A stretch of 64,000 nt of DNA. It comes from Gamarada debralockiae (Eukaryota; Ascomycota; Leotiomycetes; Helotiales; Hyphodiscaceae). A program made the translations under genes and the position numbers. A model generated the notes under the pieces. The model made no database searches and was not told the origin of the DNA. It saw nothing but the letters and a program-made list of their open reading frames with translations. Shown here piece after piece: positions 1 through 12,309 of the stretch; the stretch's first letter is position 1, and every line of letters begins with the position of its first letter. The stretch is taken from positions 1-64,000 of the forward strand of contig NXFV01001717.1 of NCBI GenBank assembly GCA_002803225.1, written 5' to 3'.

Positions 1-1516
1 AACCCCTTTCTTCCTCTTTCGTCGCGACTCCCTTCTCCCAGCGAGGCCGAACCAATCACCCCCGCCAATATCCATTTCAGGAAGTCCTCCATCCCGTTCC
101 TTCTGTGAATGGCAACAGTGCATGCCTGTGCAACTACGTCAGGAGCATTCTTGGGTGTATGGAAGGTCTTCCCATGTGAAGCTTGCTCTGAAATAGAATG
201 AAGCTCTCTGAAGCTTCCAGGGAAGACACGTTCCTAATATGGCAGGAGTTGGAATATGAGGCATCAATCGTTCTGCCCGTGTCAACGACCAAATCCTGGG
301 CATTTAGGCAACTTCCAACTGCTCTCGATATCCTCGGAGTCAATTGCTGAATTGGAACAATGGCGTGAGGGGTCTGGTCCCAGGTCCGTAGCAGGCTTCT
401 TTCGGGCTTCCAATTGTCGTTTTGGATAGAATGATTGAAGCCTTTTCTCCCAATCAATGCCGTATAGAGCATGAGGAACAATGTAATCAGAGGGTGGCTT
501 TCCAACACCACTATCGATTTTGCACTTATTGATCTCGATGGGCTCGTCCATGGAGGCGCATCAAGAGGCAACTGGCCAAGTGGGCAACGGAAACGGGCCT
601 CATTGTTCACTGTGATAGAGATAGTTTAGATAAAGGACAGTTTGAAGGGCTGTCGAAGCTAAGACTGGACGACTGCTCGAGGAATCAATGTTCCGAAGAT
701 CGAACTCGCCTTCCGCTTGGGTGTCTTCAGTTATTTTGAATGATAGATGTCACTGGAGATCTTTGCACAACACGAAGTCACGGAAACAATATCACACAAA
801 GTTCATAGAATGTTGCTGTCGAGTTCTTGCTATGGTACATGCAGCAGATTTTTGTGTTCTTTCTATCTTATGTAACACCGACCATTCACCTCCCAGTGAT
901 GCGAGATATCGTAGAGACGCATGCTGAGAAGCCAAATATTTGGGAAGGGAAACCATTAATCGAAGCATGCATGCAGGCCATTATTGAGGAAAAGCAGGTA
1001 GCGTCAGTCTGGCACGACGCCTGCTTTGACTTTTTTTCGGAAGAGAGGTGAACAACCACAGGCGCTATGCCAGAATATGAACACGAACATGTAAAGCAAC
1101 AAGAATAAAAAAGCAAAAGTCCATGCCCATGCTCATGCTCGTTTTTGGAGGGAGAGGGAGAATGATATCCGGCGGTGCAAGATGCCGTAGAGATCTCCAA
1201 TCTTCTGTGAGCTCCTATCAAACGCCTCGAGAACCGTAAAATCAAAAACTCGTAAATACAATCAACATGAGATGTCCAGGCCATCGTTTCTGCACTGCTG
1301 TACCAGGAGTGAGGAGTGCGGATGCATTTGCCGAAAGAATGACGCCAAGATCATCCAGATGAGGGAACTTGGAGCCCAGAGATAGACATCAGAAGAGAGC
1401 AAGTGGTGTGAGAGTGTGAGCGATGGAGATTTCCAGTATTCCAACGCCAGGATCGAATGGTGACCAAATCGACGACAAATTTCGGGATGGGTCGTGGTTG
1501 TCGAGCTCCGGAATGG
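1..1516. other. Flanking stretch without a convincing gene
   Basis: This stretch includes the 3' flank of the La-motif gene that ends at 1517. The only coding-like text is on the minus strand between about 720 and 282. An 89-residue reading from 551 to 282 (beginning MDEPIEINKCK) and a protein-like reading just upstream (about 720-600) lie in different frames and are separated by stops. They could be pieces of a small multi-exon gene or a relic. I do not recognise the family and do not call a gene. No RNA gene or repeat was seen. Confidence 0.4.
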
Positions 1517-4500
1517 TTACCGCTCGAGTTCCTCCTTCAGTTTCGCATCAACTAAATTGTCGATCTTCTTCCTGCTCTTCATATCGAGAGCACCATTTCG
1601 CCATGCAGCCCGGAGCCTGGTAAAGGCTGGGCTATGACTGTTCGCCTCGGTGTTGGACTTCTCATGCTTGACAAGCTCAATATAGTGAATGGCAAGGGCA
1701 TCGGAAATGACTCTGGGTTTGCCGAGGACCTGGTCATAATAACGGCCCAATTGCTCCAACCCAACGGGAGCGTTTCTCTGTCCATCTTCGAAGGCATATT
1801 TTCGGAATTCAGCATACATGTTCCGGTTAAAGTTTCTCACGAGGAAGTGGGCCCAGAACTCGTAGAGGACCTTCATGTCATAGTGGGTTTCCGGGGCTGT
1901 AGAGGATTCTCGATTTCTCAACGCGCGGGCCCGGACATCGGTGTATTTCTCTGCTCCATTTGCCTGATAGCGCGACTTTCCCTTCACCCACATAACAGTA
2001 GGCGCGTTGCCCATCATCGTTCCTGTTGGCGATAGAGGAGCGAAGGGGCTTCTGGAGCGCAGTAGGTTCTCAGGAGAACTGCTGGGTCTTTCGTCAGCTT
2101 GAGAACACACAATGAAAAGGACTAAAGCTTACGTCTCGGATGCACGTGGACCATTAGTCAAGGTTCGACCCTGTCTGTGTGTTTCCTGAATCTCTTCGGC
2201 AATGGGATTACCATCAATCGATCCATTGGAGAAAGTCCTCGATGATGTGCTATGAAACGGGACATTGCTTTTTGACGATGTAACAACAATCATCAAAGCC
2301 GCGACCTCCTCATCACTAAAAGTCTCCTCTTCTAAGGAATCCGAGACGCCATTCATAGGAGGTAGACTAGGAGCAAAGTCTGGAACTGCAGCCGATAGCG
2401 GTGTCTCAGGATGGTAGCTGTTGCCATTCATGGTCGGAGCGATAGGTGCCTCGTTTGGGAAAGGTGGAAAACTTGATTCCGTGCCGTTAGGACTGAAAGG
2501 AGGCGGGGATATGGCCTGATTGCCCGATATAACCATTTGACCCATGTGCTGAGATCTCGGTTGTTGGCGGTGGTGATACTTAGGACCAGCGTGTCTCACA
2601 GATTCATCTCTCTCTTCCATTGCTAACACCCACTTCTCCCATCCCTCTTTTCTCCGCAGGCGATCCACACCATCCTCACCCTGGATGATGTCAATGATTC
2701 TGGATTCTTGACAGGCGTATCGCAACAGCTCAAAATCTTGAGTCAAAGCTTGAATGCGCTTAAAGCCGGCGATGAATGCAAGGAAGACAAACCCCTGAGA
2801 ATCCATGTGTTTTCGTAAGAAGACGTCTTTGCAGAGATTGTCGATGGAGAAGTAGTATTCGAGTTGCATCGTAACCATCGCCAGCACTGAGTAATGTTCC
2901 ATGCTGAAAGGGTTGTATGGAGCGGCGCTCATTGATTGCATGGTTTGATAATCGAATATAGATTGGTTGGTCTGCAACGGTTGCATTGGTTGCCCCGGAA
3001 ATCGGGGGTACATTGCGGTGTTGGGGATGGACTGTGACCGAGAGCCGCCACGGCCGCCTCTTGAGGGAGTTTGGGCAAACTGGTTGGTGAAGGGACCTTG
3101 TTGGATTGGAGAGCTGTAAGGGTTGGAGTTATGTCGAAGGGGAAATCCATTGGTTGGTTGAGCTGCATGGCCATTTGTGAAGGCGTGCTGAGGGTTTTGG
3201 TTGTTGGGGAGATTGTTATGGTTACCTCGACCACCGCGGAAGCCTCCTCGACCGCGATCTGACCGGCCGTCTGCTCTCTCACGAGCTTGACCGTTGTCCT
3301 TGCCAAAGTTTCCACCATCCTTGAATTGTTCAGATCCTCTAAGACTTGACTCGTCCCTACGGTCCGCAGTACTGGATTTTGAGTTGCCTTCATTCGAAAA
3401 GCTTTGAATTTGATCCGACTTCTTAGAATTGTCGCCTCGCGCCACTTGTTGACTTTGATGGCTTTCACCAGTTGGCTCGATTTGAGAAGAGATTGCCAAG
3501 CCAGAATCGCCTTTGGTGGAGGCACTAGCTTGAGCTTTCGATTTCTCAGCATTGGTTGTTGCTGGAGACCTGCGTTCTCGTGTGTCACTAGACGGTCTCT
3601 TCGTTGAATTTGGAGGAAGAGAAGTTGCTCTAGCTCCATTTGAATCGCCTCTCCCACGGGTCTCTAGATCTCCTGTAGCACTAGCTGTCGCTGTGGAACT
3701 GTGATTCACCTTCTCTCCAGCGGTTCCTCCATTGGATGCGTGACTTCCTCTACCATTAGACTCCCGGCCACCACGTCCGCCCCCTCGACCTCTCCCACCT
3801 CTTGGAGGAATTGGAGTAGCGAAGTTCACGGATGGAACAAACGGTACGGTTACCCACTTCTCCTTCGGCCGCGACTTGTTGGAAGCAGACTCGTCCTTCT
3901 CTTCCTTCTCAGGCTTTTCCTGGGCCTTGCGCTTTTCCTCTTCCAGTGCGGTTTCTGGGGTAGGCCAGGAGATGGCATCTTCAACAGGCGGAGGGAGTTG
4001 GTTTGCCTGTGCTTTATCATCCTTCTCGTTCATTCTGCTGCCTCTTGGACCAGCTCTCTTGGTCGAGTCATCCTTTGCCTTAGCCGTTCCATCTGAGCCC
4101 TTCTTCTGACCCTTGGCTGAACCTGACACATCTTTATGGTTTACATTTGGTGCTACACCCTGTGGCCTGTCTCCGTCTTCCCCAGCTTTTCCTCGTCTCT
4201 TCGTCTCAGCTGGTTTAGTGGGCTGCCCAGAAGCTGCGTCGGTTGTGCTTGACGACTCCAGGGCCTGCGAGACTTGAGGTATGGATGGGTTGGGCTTTGC
4301 CTTTGCTGCCTGCGCCTCCTTTCGCTGCTGCCAAATGTTCACTGCTGGTGGAGGAGCAGCAACAAGGACCTCCTGCTTCAGTTCTTCCTTTTCCTTCTCG
4401 GGTTCTTTCTCGGTATTCTTCTGTTTCTTTCCCTTCTTGCCTCTACGTCCTTCGGCCGACTCTGCAGGCTTTTCCGTTGCTGATGCAGATTGGGTATTTC

Positions 4501-4918
4501 GCCAACTTGATTCAGATCCATTTGTCGCTAATGTGAGATCTTCCTCTTTCGGAAGTGTTGATGCTGAAGCTGTCCCAAAGCTGGGTGAATCTGGTAACGA
4601 GCCAGAATTTGTAAGGGATTTTGACTTTGCCTCCATATTTATACCCACGCCGAGAGGATCTGCTTTGTTAACAACATCATGAGTTCCGTTCAAACTGCGA
4701 TCACCAGTATCAGAGCCCGCTGCGCCATACACAGACGCCGATGGTGTGTGTGTTGCAGAAACTGACTCCTTAGCTGGTGTGCTGACGCCGGATGTCGCCT
4801 GACTTGAATGGACAGCTGAAGCAGTGGATGAAGGTGTGCGACCCTTTGCAGCCTGGGCATAGGAGAACGTTGGCGCAGCCGGGATGGCTTCTGCCGGTCT
4901 TGACGCGGTAGAGCTCAT
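1517..4918 (-). CDS. La-motif RNA-binding protein (LARP1/Sro9-like) with DM15 tail
   Basis: Two exons, 4918-2133 and 2081-1517, joined across a 51-nt intron (GTAAGC donor, CTGAC branch, CCCAG acceptor), give 1116 residues. Domains: a long low-complexity N-terminal half rich in S/T/K/E; RGG-type clusters near residues 370-400 and again near 580-640; a La motif at about 680-765 (YYFSIDNLCKDVFLRKHMD, FVFLAFIAGFKR); and a C-terminal DM15-type block near residue 1005 (FWAHFLVRNFNRNMYAEF, YYDQVL). The La-motif plus DM15 order is that of LARP1 and its fungal relatives, which bind mRNA 5' ends and 3' tails and regulate translation in the cytoplasm. The start is at MSSTASRP. An in-frame start 14 codons upstream exists, but the stretch between looks like leader. 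Without the intron the protein would stop before the DM15 region, which supports the splice. The family assignment is firm; the exact physiological role is inferred. Confidence 0.9.
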
Positions 4919-7783
4919 TGTGTAAAATGGATGCACGAAGTGTGCTGTGACAGATCTCACTAGAGTATGTGTCAGAAGCAGACAAGGTGATGTTCACCTT
5001 TTGCTGCAACAGAGAGGGGCTGGATGGTGATGTGAATCCCCTCCAGTCGTGGATGTCCGGAGAGGTGTGTTCAACCTCTCCGCACTGCTAGCCCACTGCT
5101 CCCACCAGATATATGCAACCGAATACCTTGGCTAGGGTAGGAATGAGACCAGCAATATCGCTCCGAGTTTGTGAAAGTTCGAGATTCGTGTCGCTTGCGA
5201 AGCGGAAATGTGTGGGTATGGGGGTATCGAGATGTCGCAGTCGCGCGACCTTGAGAAAATTTGACGCCAAAAAAAGGCTCTGCGGGTTTCGACAAGAGTG
5301 CTGGGGTGTGCTCGTTCACGCTCGTCGTATTGAAGGTTTCGTTGTAGAGGGGTGGTTCGCGTAGGTGGAACGAGGGAAATTTGATGTTGATGACAGAATT
5401 GTTGCTGGCACAGCTGAGTTCGAGTCGTGGATAAGTACTGCAATGCAGAGTAAATGTTAGCTAGATGATTCCAACAGGAGATGATTCTGCTGTGAATGGA
5501 CGTGAGGAGCTATTGAATGGGATCGTGATTATTCCCACTTGCGCGAATATAATCCGGCAACAACGCAACAGCTTGAAAATGTAGTGAATGGGTGAACGAA
5601 CGTCTGAAAAGAGGTGGACCGATAGCTAGCTGTGAAAAGATCTTCGTAATGTTCAATCCAACACGAATGAACAAGTCAGCAATGCGGATGGTCTCGACCG
5701 ATTGACATGTACCATAGGTGTCGTTCGGGAATCTGTGGCACGTCCTCAGGTTGTAAAAATCAGAAACCAAGAGTGGGAAACTCGAGAGCATAAAGGAAAG
5801 GACCGTCGACGAGCTCCAAAGAAATGCCGCGGTCGCAGTCGAAAGAGGGGATTCGAAGTTGAGGTGGGAAATGCGAGGTCGTTAGGGTTGGTTGGCTGAT
5901 CGAGTAGAAATTATTTTACCTTAGTTCGAAAAAGAATTGGCACCGCTCTTCCGCTGTGCGAGAGTCTTTGCCGAAACTCAAGCGGGACAGGTGAGGAGTC
6001 AATGGAAGATATTTTTGCTTGTAAATTAAATTTATCCTTTTTACCTTCAATTATTGCAGATCTCTAAATATCTGCGAATGGACAATTACTTATGTGAAAT
6101 TCTCATTACGAAGACATCTGGCTGATGTGTTTCCCATATCTTGCATCCTTTACTTGGGAGAGCCTCAATGAAGATCCGGTCCGTGGTGTCTCTGGGCCTG
6201 TGGTGCCTGATGATCTATCCAATCGCTCGGAGTTGTGATCTCCCATTTGAAGCAAAGTTCCACCTCAATCAAAATTTTTTGTCGCCATGTTGAGAAATTC
6301 TCCAACTTCTTGAAGCTGGTGAAGGCCGAAAACTTTTAGGACGGATGGGTATGTGAGAAAGTCGCTCAATAATTTTTTTTTGAAATGAGAGCTCTATCTC
6401 TATGAGGAGGTTTATTTATCAGTTAATATTTCTGTAACCCTGGAACCACAACAGCGTGTTGAGTTCATGAATGCTATTTGTCTCTGGGCTTTGGTAGACG
6501 AAATTTCATTCTACTGGGGTCTGCATAGGAACTAGAGGAGTTCTCAGCAAGGAACATCTTTCCCATCGACAGATAGTCTCTTTGTGCTACATCTGTCGTT
6601 CCACTTCGCGCCTGTAATGTTACAACTCGGGGCTCGACAAGATTTAGGAATCGGAAAACAGAGAAGGACCCCCTAAAAATTGTCCCCCAGCGGGCAAAAA
6701 TGGTTGACGAAGCTCGCAGTTGGTGAATTGAATTTGGCTGCAATATCAATGTGAAGTATCTAATAAATTAATAAGCAAGAGCGACTTTTCACGACTGCCT
6801 TCTGGTTGGGTGCTGCGCTTAGAGTTCAATCTCATCCACATGGAAAACATATTCCCAGGAATATGATGCTGATCAAGAGAACGAAAAGCTGTGGGACGCA
6901 TAGCCACTGTGGGTGCTGCTCGCTGTTCTTTCCAGGTGGTATTCCCAGGACATGGTGTCTTGATCGTTCTCAAAATTCATGGCCAGGCCATCTCGGGTTA
7001 TTTCCTTCGACGCATCCTTCATCACTCTCATGAACTCAGCGACTGAGTTCTTCTGCAAATTTGTGCTGTACTTGTCAAGAACATCTATGCCACCAAACCG
7101 CGATGACGATGAAGGGAAAGCGCATGGCTCATCTAGACTTGGGTTGAAGGGACGAAAGATGGGAGTGAGATGGCAGTTGAGTAGGCGACACCTGATGTAT
7201 CGCTTTCTCACACGAATTGTTTTTGAATCGTTAGGATGTAGGAGACAAAAGCTTGATGCATTTGCAGTCAATGATGTATCAATATAAGTTCAGAGCTTAG
7301 AGTGGTCACCGATCTTTCATTGGAAATCAACGGCTTGTCTTTGCTGGGTAAGGAATGCTCCAAGTCGAAGAACAGAGATTAATGCCTCAGAGCTTTGAAT
7401 CGTTCAATCCGAGGGAGTCACTGAATCAAGATATGAGGGACATAGAATTCTGTTGCGGGAAAAGAACAGAATGTCTGACTCGTCACTCGAAGTCGTCACC
7501 GAGGCATGTCTGAGTGTTACTCATCGAGTTGAATGTTCCAACAATGATGCAAAAAGTTCACGATCACGAGATCGTCCTAGCAAAATGTGGTGCCTAAGCC
7601 TCAAAGCAGCCTGGCTGTTGGACTTTTAAAATTGAGGAAATTACAGTCACATGATACCGTGGGGGTCACACAACTGTGTCCGAAAGAGGAATAGAATTGA
7701 GGTGCTGATCAAGACTATCTGTGCGTAGACCCATATGGGGGGAGCCAAAGAGCAGTGGAGCGCGATCTGCCTTGCTTCTAACC
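4919..7783. other. Intergenic: leader of the La-motif gene and 3' flank of SFT2
   Basis: No convincing gene in 2.9 kb. The open stretches (for example minus strand 7271-6873 and 6973-6746) have no recognisable family and no supporting splice structure. The left part probably contains the promoter and 5' leader of the minus-strand La-motif gene. Confidence 0.5.
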
Positions 7784-9079
7784 TTACCCAGTCATCTGCA
7801 AAAAAATCTCGGAGTCAGTATTGCCTAACAAGGTAGAGTTTCGAGTTGTAACAATGTCTTATGAGTTCTCTACTCCCGAGACGTGCCTAGAGAGTTAAAC
7901 TCGAGAAACATCTGGACTAGGAAATAGTTCTCCGAGAATTAGGGACACTCACCCATGCAGCCGCCCGTTGTGCGCCGAAGGAAGTAGCCAGTCGAAGACC
8001 ACTGGAACCCATCGGAAAATAGCTGACCAAATACCAAACCAAGCATACCATTTGTACGATGGCGAAGATCAGAGTCAGAGTTGTGCCAGTTGTGCTCTGG
8101 AACTTCAAGTCATTTGGAATCAGCAAGCTGTCCGATGTAAGATAATTGAGCATACTTACACCAAGACTGAAATACAACGTAAGCGCAATCGACCCGAAAT
8201 AGGCTGCCGTGAAAGGCAGACGCGGTGTTGACATCAGGTGGGTGGCGTATGCCCATGGGCCCATCATGGCTGCCCATGAGGCCAGGAACAAGGCTGAACC
8301 TAACGACCAACTGGTGTGTCACAAGAACAAATCAGCTTCTTGAAATCTTCCATAAACCTTGATTTACATGACTCAGAAAAGATTAGAGACCTTGAACATA
8401 GGAGGTAGTGGGACCATCTCTTAGCTGATCGAGTAGGCTCTCACTAGGAGAATGAGGTGCATGTGCGGCGGGTAGCCGCAGCGGCGCGATCTTGCCGAGA
8501 AGTGGGAATGTCTCAGACGGTATTGGGTGCCCCGTGCAAGGCATAGCTCGAGAAAAAGGACAGGTAGGTACTTACAGAGTGGCAAACTTGGTAGGCTTTG
8601 TCATCATAATTGGCCATAATACAAAAACGAGAACAAAGCATGCAAGGGCTCCTATATTGCAGCCGGCGAAGATTAGGAGTCGGTCCCATCTGCTCACTGT
8701 CAAAGATGCAGGTCAGCCTCTGGGTCTACTCCACAGTAATACGAACAAGATCCAGTAGCCACTTCTGCATGTCGCAACGGCGCATATGGTCCGTGAGATA
8801 TGGCTAACGCAGGGACAGTGGAACATAGAAAGAAGGCAACAGAAAGGTTGACTCACAAGCGAACCATCCTTCCTCTTCCTCACGTCGATTCCGAGCAGGC
8901 AATGGTGCCCCAGCGCCTTCAGTTGTGGGAAGTCTAACATAGCCACCATCTCCAAAGGGATTCAGGGATTTGATCGACAATAAGAGACCGGTCTGCTGAG
9001 CAGTGTTGACGGGAACGTCCGGATCGCGGCGTGACCACCCTAAAGAATTCATGGAATCTCTGAAGGACGAGGATGCCAT
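7784..9079 (-). CDS. SFT2: SFT2-family Golgi vesicle-transport membrane protein
   Basis: Five exons (9079-8857, 8696-8576, 8310-8160, 8102-7953, 7795-7784) give 218 residues. The N-terminal 75 residues are cytosolic and acidic toward the end (RREEEEGWFA). Four hydrophobic segments follow, with family signatures SRWDRLLIFAGCNIGALAC, FLASWAAMMGP, RLPFTAAYFGSIALTLYF and WYLVSYFPMGSSGLR. SFT2/Got1-type proteins are tetraspanning Golgi proteins acting in endosome-to-Golgi vesicle fusion, genetically linked to the t-SNARE Sed5. The last exon is only four codons, ATG ACT GGG TAA, after a TTTTTTTGCAG acceptor. It gives the ending AAAWMTG, the form I recall for fungal homologues, whereas reading through gives an unrelated tail. 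Introns are 160, 265, 57 and 157 nt. Confidence 0.93.
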
Positions 9080-12000
9080 GGTAGCTGTAGATCTTCGGTA
9101 GTTGCAAAATTAAGGTTGTGGAACCTCCGCTCGCCCAGTCGTAGAATTCGATGTAAGAGTACAGAAGATCCCGTCGAGGGAGAGTGATCGGCCGGAGGTA
9201 TGGAAATGGACGGGCGCAGTTCTCGAGGAAGGCAGTTTATCGGCGGTATTAAGAATTTGGTCTGCAAGTATGTTGTGCGTCGATCGACCTCGTGGAAAGA
9301 ATACGACTGGCTTCGTTGACAGAGGAGCTCAAATGCGCCCAATGACCCAAATCGACCAGGGATCTCGGAGCTGTTTCTGTTGGAATCGTTTGGCTTGTGA
9401 TCAGATTCGACTTTGATGACAGAAGGACTTTCAGAATGGGGGTGTGGTGTGATGTGAGAAGTCGATATTATTGGTCGGGAGGAGGTGTGGTGAATTTGAG
9501 AGACGAGAGGAAGTCTGAGTGGGGTTGGGTGGGCAAGATGTAAGAACGTAGGAGGTTTGTGGGAGGATTCGGGACGTCGAGGTGCAAGAAGCCGAGCACT
9601 TCTGAAACGTTTCGTCGGAAAGGTGGCAGCTACAGAAGCTGAGACGTTCTGGGTGGTGTGGGAGAGATGGGAATCGTGGAGGGGTAGGAGTTTTGGTGAT
9701 GGCCAAAACGAGAAGACGTCGTCCTCTTCGTGTATGTCTTACTTTAGCGCGACAGGGATCGATTGGTGCCTTCGCTCGCAGCTCGCGCATGCTCCTCCAC
9801 CCACAAAGAGAAATGGCCCATACCGGTTCGGCCCTTGCAGTACCGCAGACCGGACGCTGCTTCAAAATAGCTCGCATCATTTCAGTGAATGAGGGGTAGA
9901 GGTTCCTCCTGCACTTCGATCTACGCTTTCCCAAGTAAGTGGGACGGCGGGCAGACTGCATGGTGCATCAACTTGATGAGACATTGATCTCTGCTCACCG
10001 ATAACTAACTACCTAGAATCTGGGAACTTTTGACTTTTCCTGTCCACGACACCCATGAATCGAGCAGCCAACAGTCATCAGCTCGACTCTCTACAAATCA
10101 AACACGAGATTTTGCGAATGTGCCCTATTTTCAGACCTAGTAACTTAGCCACACACACCCAATGACCAGAATATAAGTCCCAAATAACACACCATCTCAG
10201 ATATTCCGGTTTAGTACGTATAGACACACACTTTAGGTTCCAAACAAGATCAACTGAGACCCTCAAAAGGCATTCTCGGAGTCAGAAATAGTAGAGAATC
10301 AGGTCAAGAGCAGTAATCAGGAGAAGTGGCTGACCTCCATCAGCCAAAAAAGAGGACATAAAAGGGCCTCCTCGCACAAAAATATCCTGGATACGAATCC
10401 TCCGCCATATCTTGTTTCCCCAAAATCCCATCAGCCGTCTACGGCATTTCATCCGATCTCATATTCACTCGTTGCCCTGTGCATACTGCCCCTCCAAACC
10501 TCGGTCACGTTCTGCCTACTTTGGATGCATATGCATAGATCATTTGTGCAGTAGTACAAAAGTCCCAGAATTGATCAACAACAATACGAAAGAGTACAGT
10601 CAGCTCTTACTCTTATCATCAACCTCACTTATAAAGACGATATTGGCCTTCGATTTCCGAACAATCCGCCAAGTCCACTAGCTTAGGGCATCCCCATTAC
10701 TTAATTCCGTCGACCTCGATGCTCCTCATATCTTGATCGGGAAGTCGAAACTTCGAGGAGTAGCCGTCTCATCCGCCGCCTAAAGTAAATAAGACCAAAG
10801 GACGGGTTCTCGACAAGTCAAGTCAGCATCTTGAGATTTGTTCCGTCGTCTCGAGAAAGCACACCCCTTCGTGGAGATTGTTCACGAGAAGGGCAAAGAT
10901 CCTCCCTACAATATTATCCTTTCCGCGTACAGAACCTCCATCATCGTGGAAACTGGAGAGGCAGTAAACCGGGGTGCAAGTTAAAATCTCTCTCGGACAA
11001 TACGGAAAGTACCAGAGCCTTGGAAAGAATATCGAGAACGATAGTTCGAAGGTACTTGTGTACTTTATTCAGGTACATAGTTCAAACATACCTTCAACTT
11101 CCACCATCACTTTGTTGTCACCAACGTCGGGCGGCCTCAGCAGCGACCCTCCGGGTCTCTTCTCTGTCCTTTATCAACTCCCATCCTGATTGGCTCGCCT
11201 CAGCCAAGCAGTCCTCAATCAGTCAAAGGCATCTCTTCGCACCTTCAAAAAAAGAAACCATTCATCATCTTCTATCCAGACCGACACCTTACCTTAATAC
11301 GTCAACACACCAATCACCGCCCCTTGTCAAAGAACGCCTTCACTCCTGGGCGATTCCGAGATTCGACGGCAGAAGTACACAGTACACAGCACTCCAGTAC
11401 CGAACATTCATGCCCATCTTCAAAATTCATCCAACTTGTCCTACCCTTTGACCCCATCTCCACACAAATTCCCCACCGTCGACTATCCCGCTTCCAACAA
11501 TTTATTGTACGACACTCGGCGATTCAGAGCCGAACCAAACCGCCTTCCCATCCTTCACCGCATCCTCAACCGCCTGTCTGAGGCTGCAGCGAACCTATCG
11601 TGGGATTCCTTTCAGCGACGGCTGTTTGGGCACAAATCTTCCCTTCATCGTGAGTTGTCCTGCCTTTCTTAGCGACCCTCAAAGAGGTAACCATCTTCCC
11701 CTCCGCCACTATCAATTCTCATGTTCCCGACTGTCCCGTCAATTACTCAATTATGAACGGCAATTGACTTTTTTGCCTTAGACAAGAATTGCTCCGCGAC
11801 AATACCCGGAAGGGTTCGCCTTATACGCCAAGCCAAGATCGTGGCATACCATTATCTCTGCAAGTAACAGAACCTTCGCTGCTGTTCGATATCATCTGCC
11901 CTCTAGCATCCAAAAACAGCGATTCTCTGCTTTGCGCCTACCACAATCGTAACATCTCCGACCGAAGTAAGCGCGCATCTCGTTCGAGTATTATATGCCT

Positions 12001-12309
12001 ATCACACAAGTACCTCCCAGCCGGAAACGCATCAGCAACCTCGAATGTAGCAATTGACGAAGTCTGTGGTGTTGCTTTCGAGGTCTTGATGGCGGTTCTA
12101 AGCCCTCGTGCTTGCGGCTACGAGATACAGAATTTTCCTTGCTTGCTTTTTTCTTTGATGGCTTTTTTCTCTTTCGGGCAGCAAAGGCTAATCTTTGTCA
12201 CACCTTTAGATATCAACAATTGTCGTCTCGGATAACTTCGAACACATACTTCGGCCTTGATATATTGACCTTGCGAATCTACTCTTAATCGTCTATTTAG
12301 AGAGCCGAA
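9080..12309. other. Long intergenic region: SFT2 promoter and bHLH leader
   Basis: No recognisable protein gene in 3.2 kb. The right half (about 10.4-12.3 kb) is pyrimidine-rich, as in fungal promoters and leaders. A well-formed candidate 5'-leader intron runs from 11650 (GTGAGT) to 11781 (TTTTTTGCCTTAG). Another acceptor-like site (CTATTTAG) ends at 12300, nine bases before the bHLH start codon. Open stretches such as 10831-11451 (plus) and 9961-9431 (minus) lack family features and I treat them as chance or leader ORFs. Confidence 0.45.

Noticed and set aside
6746..7271. Overlapping minus-strand frames with partly similar text (GATCAAGACACC and GATCAGCATCAT)
   Set aside because: Similarity is too short to call a repeat, and no gene family or intron signals were found.
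9431..9961. 176-residue minus-strand open frame upstream of SFT2
   Set aside because: Composition is Arg/Ser/Pro/Thr-rich without domains, it sits in a promoter position, and no family or splice support was found.
10831..11451. 206-residue plus-strand open frame before the bHLH gene
   Set aside because: Low-complexity His/Ser/Arg text typical of reading through a pyrimidine-rich leader; not protein-like.
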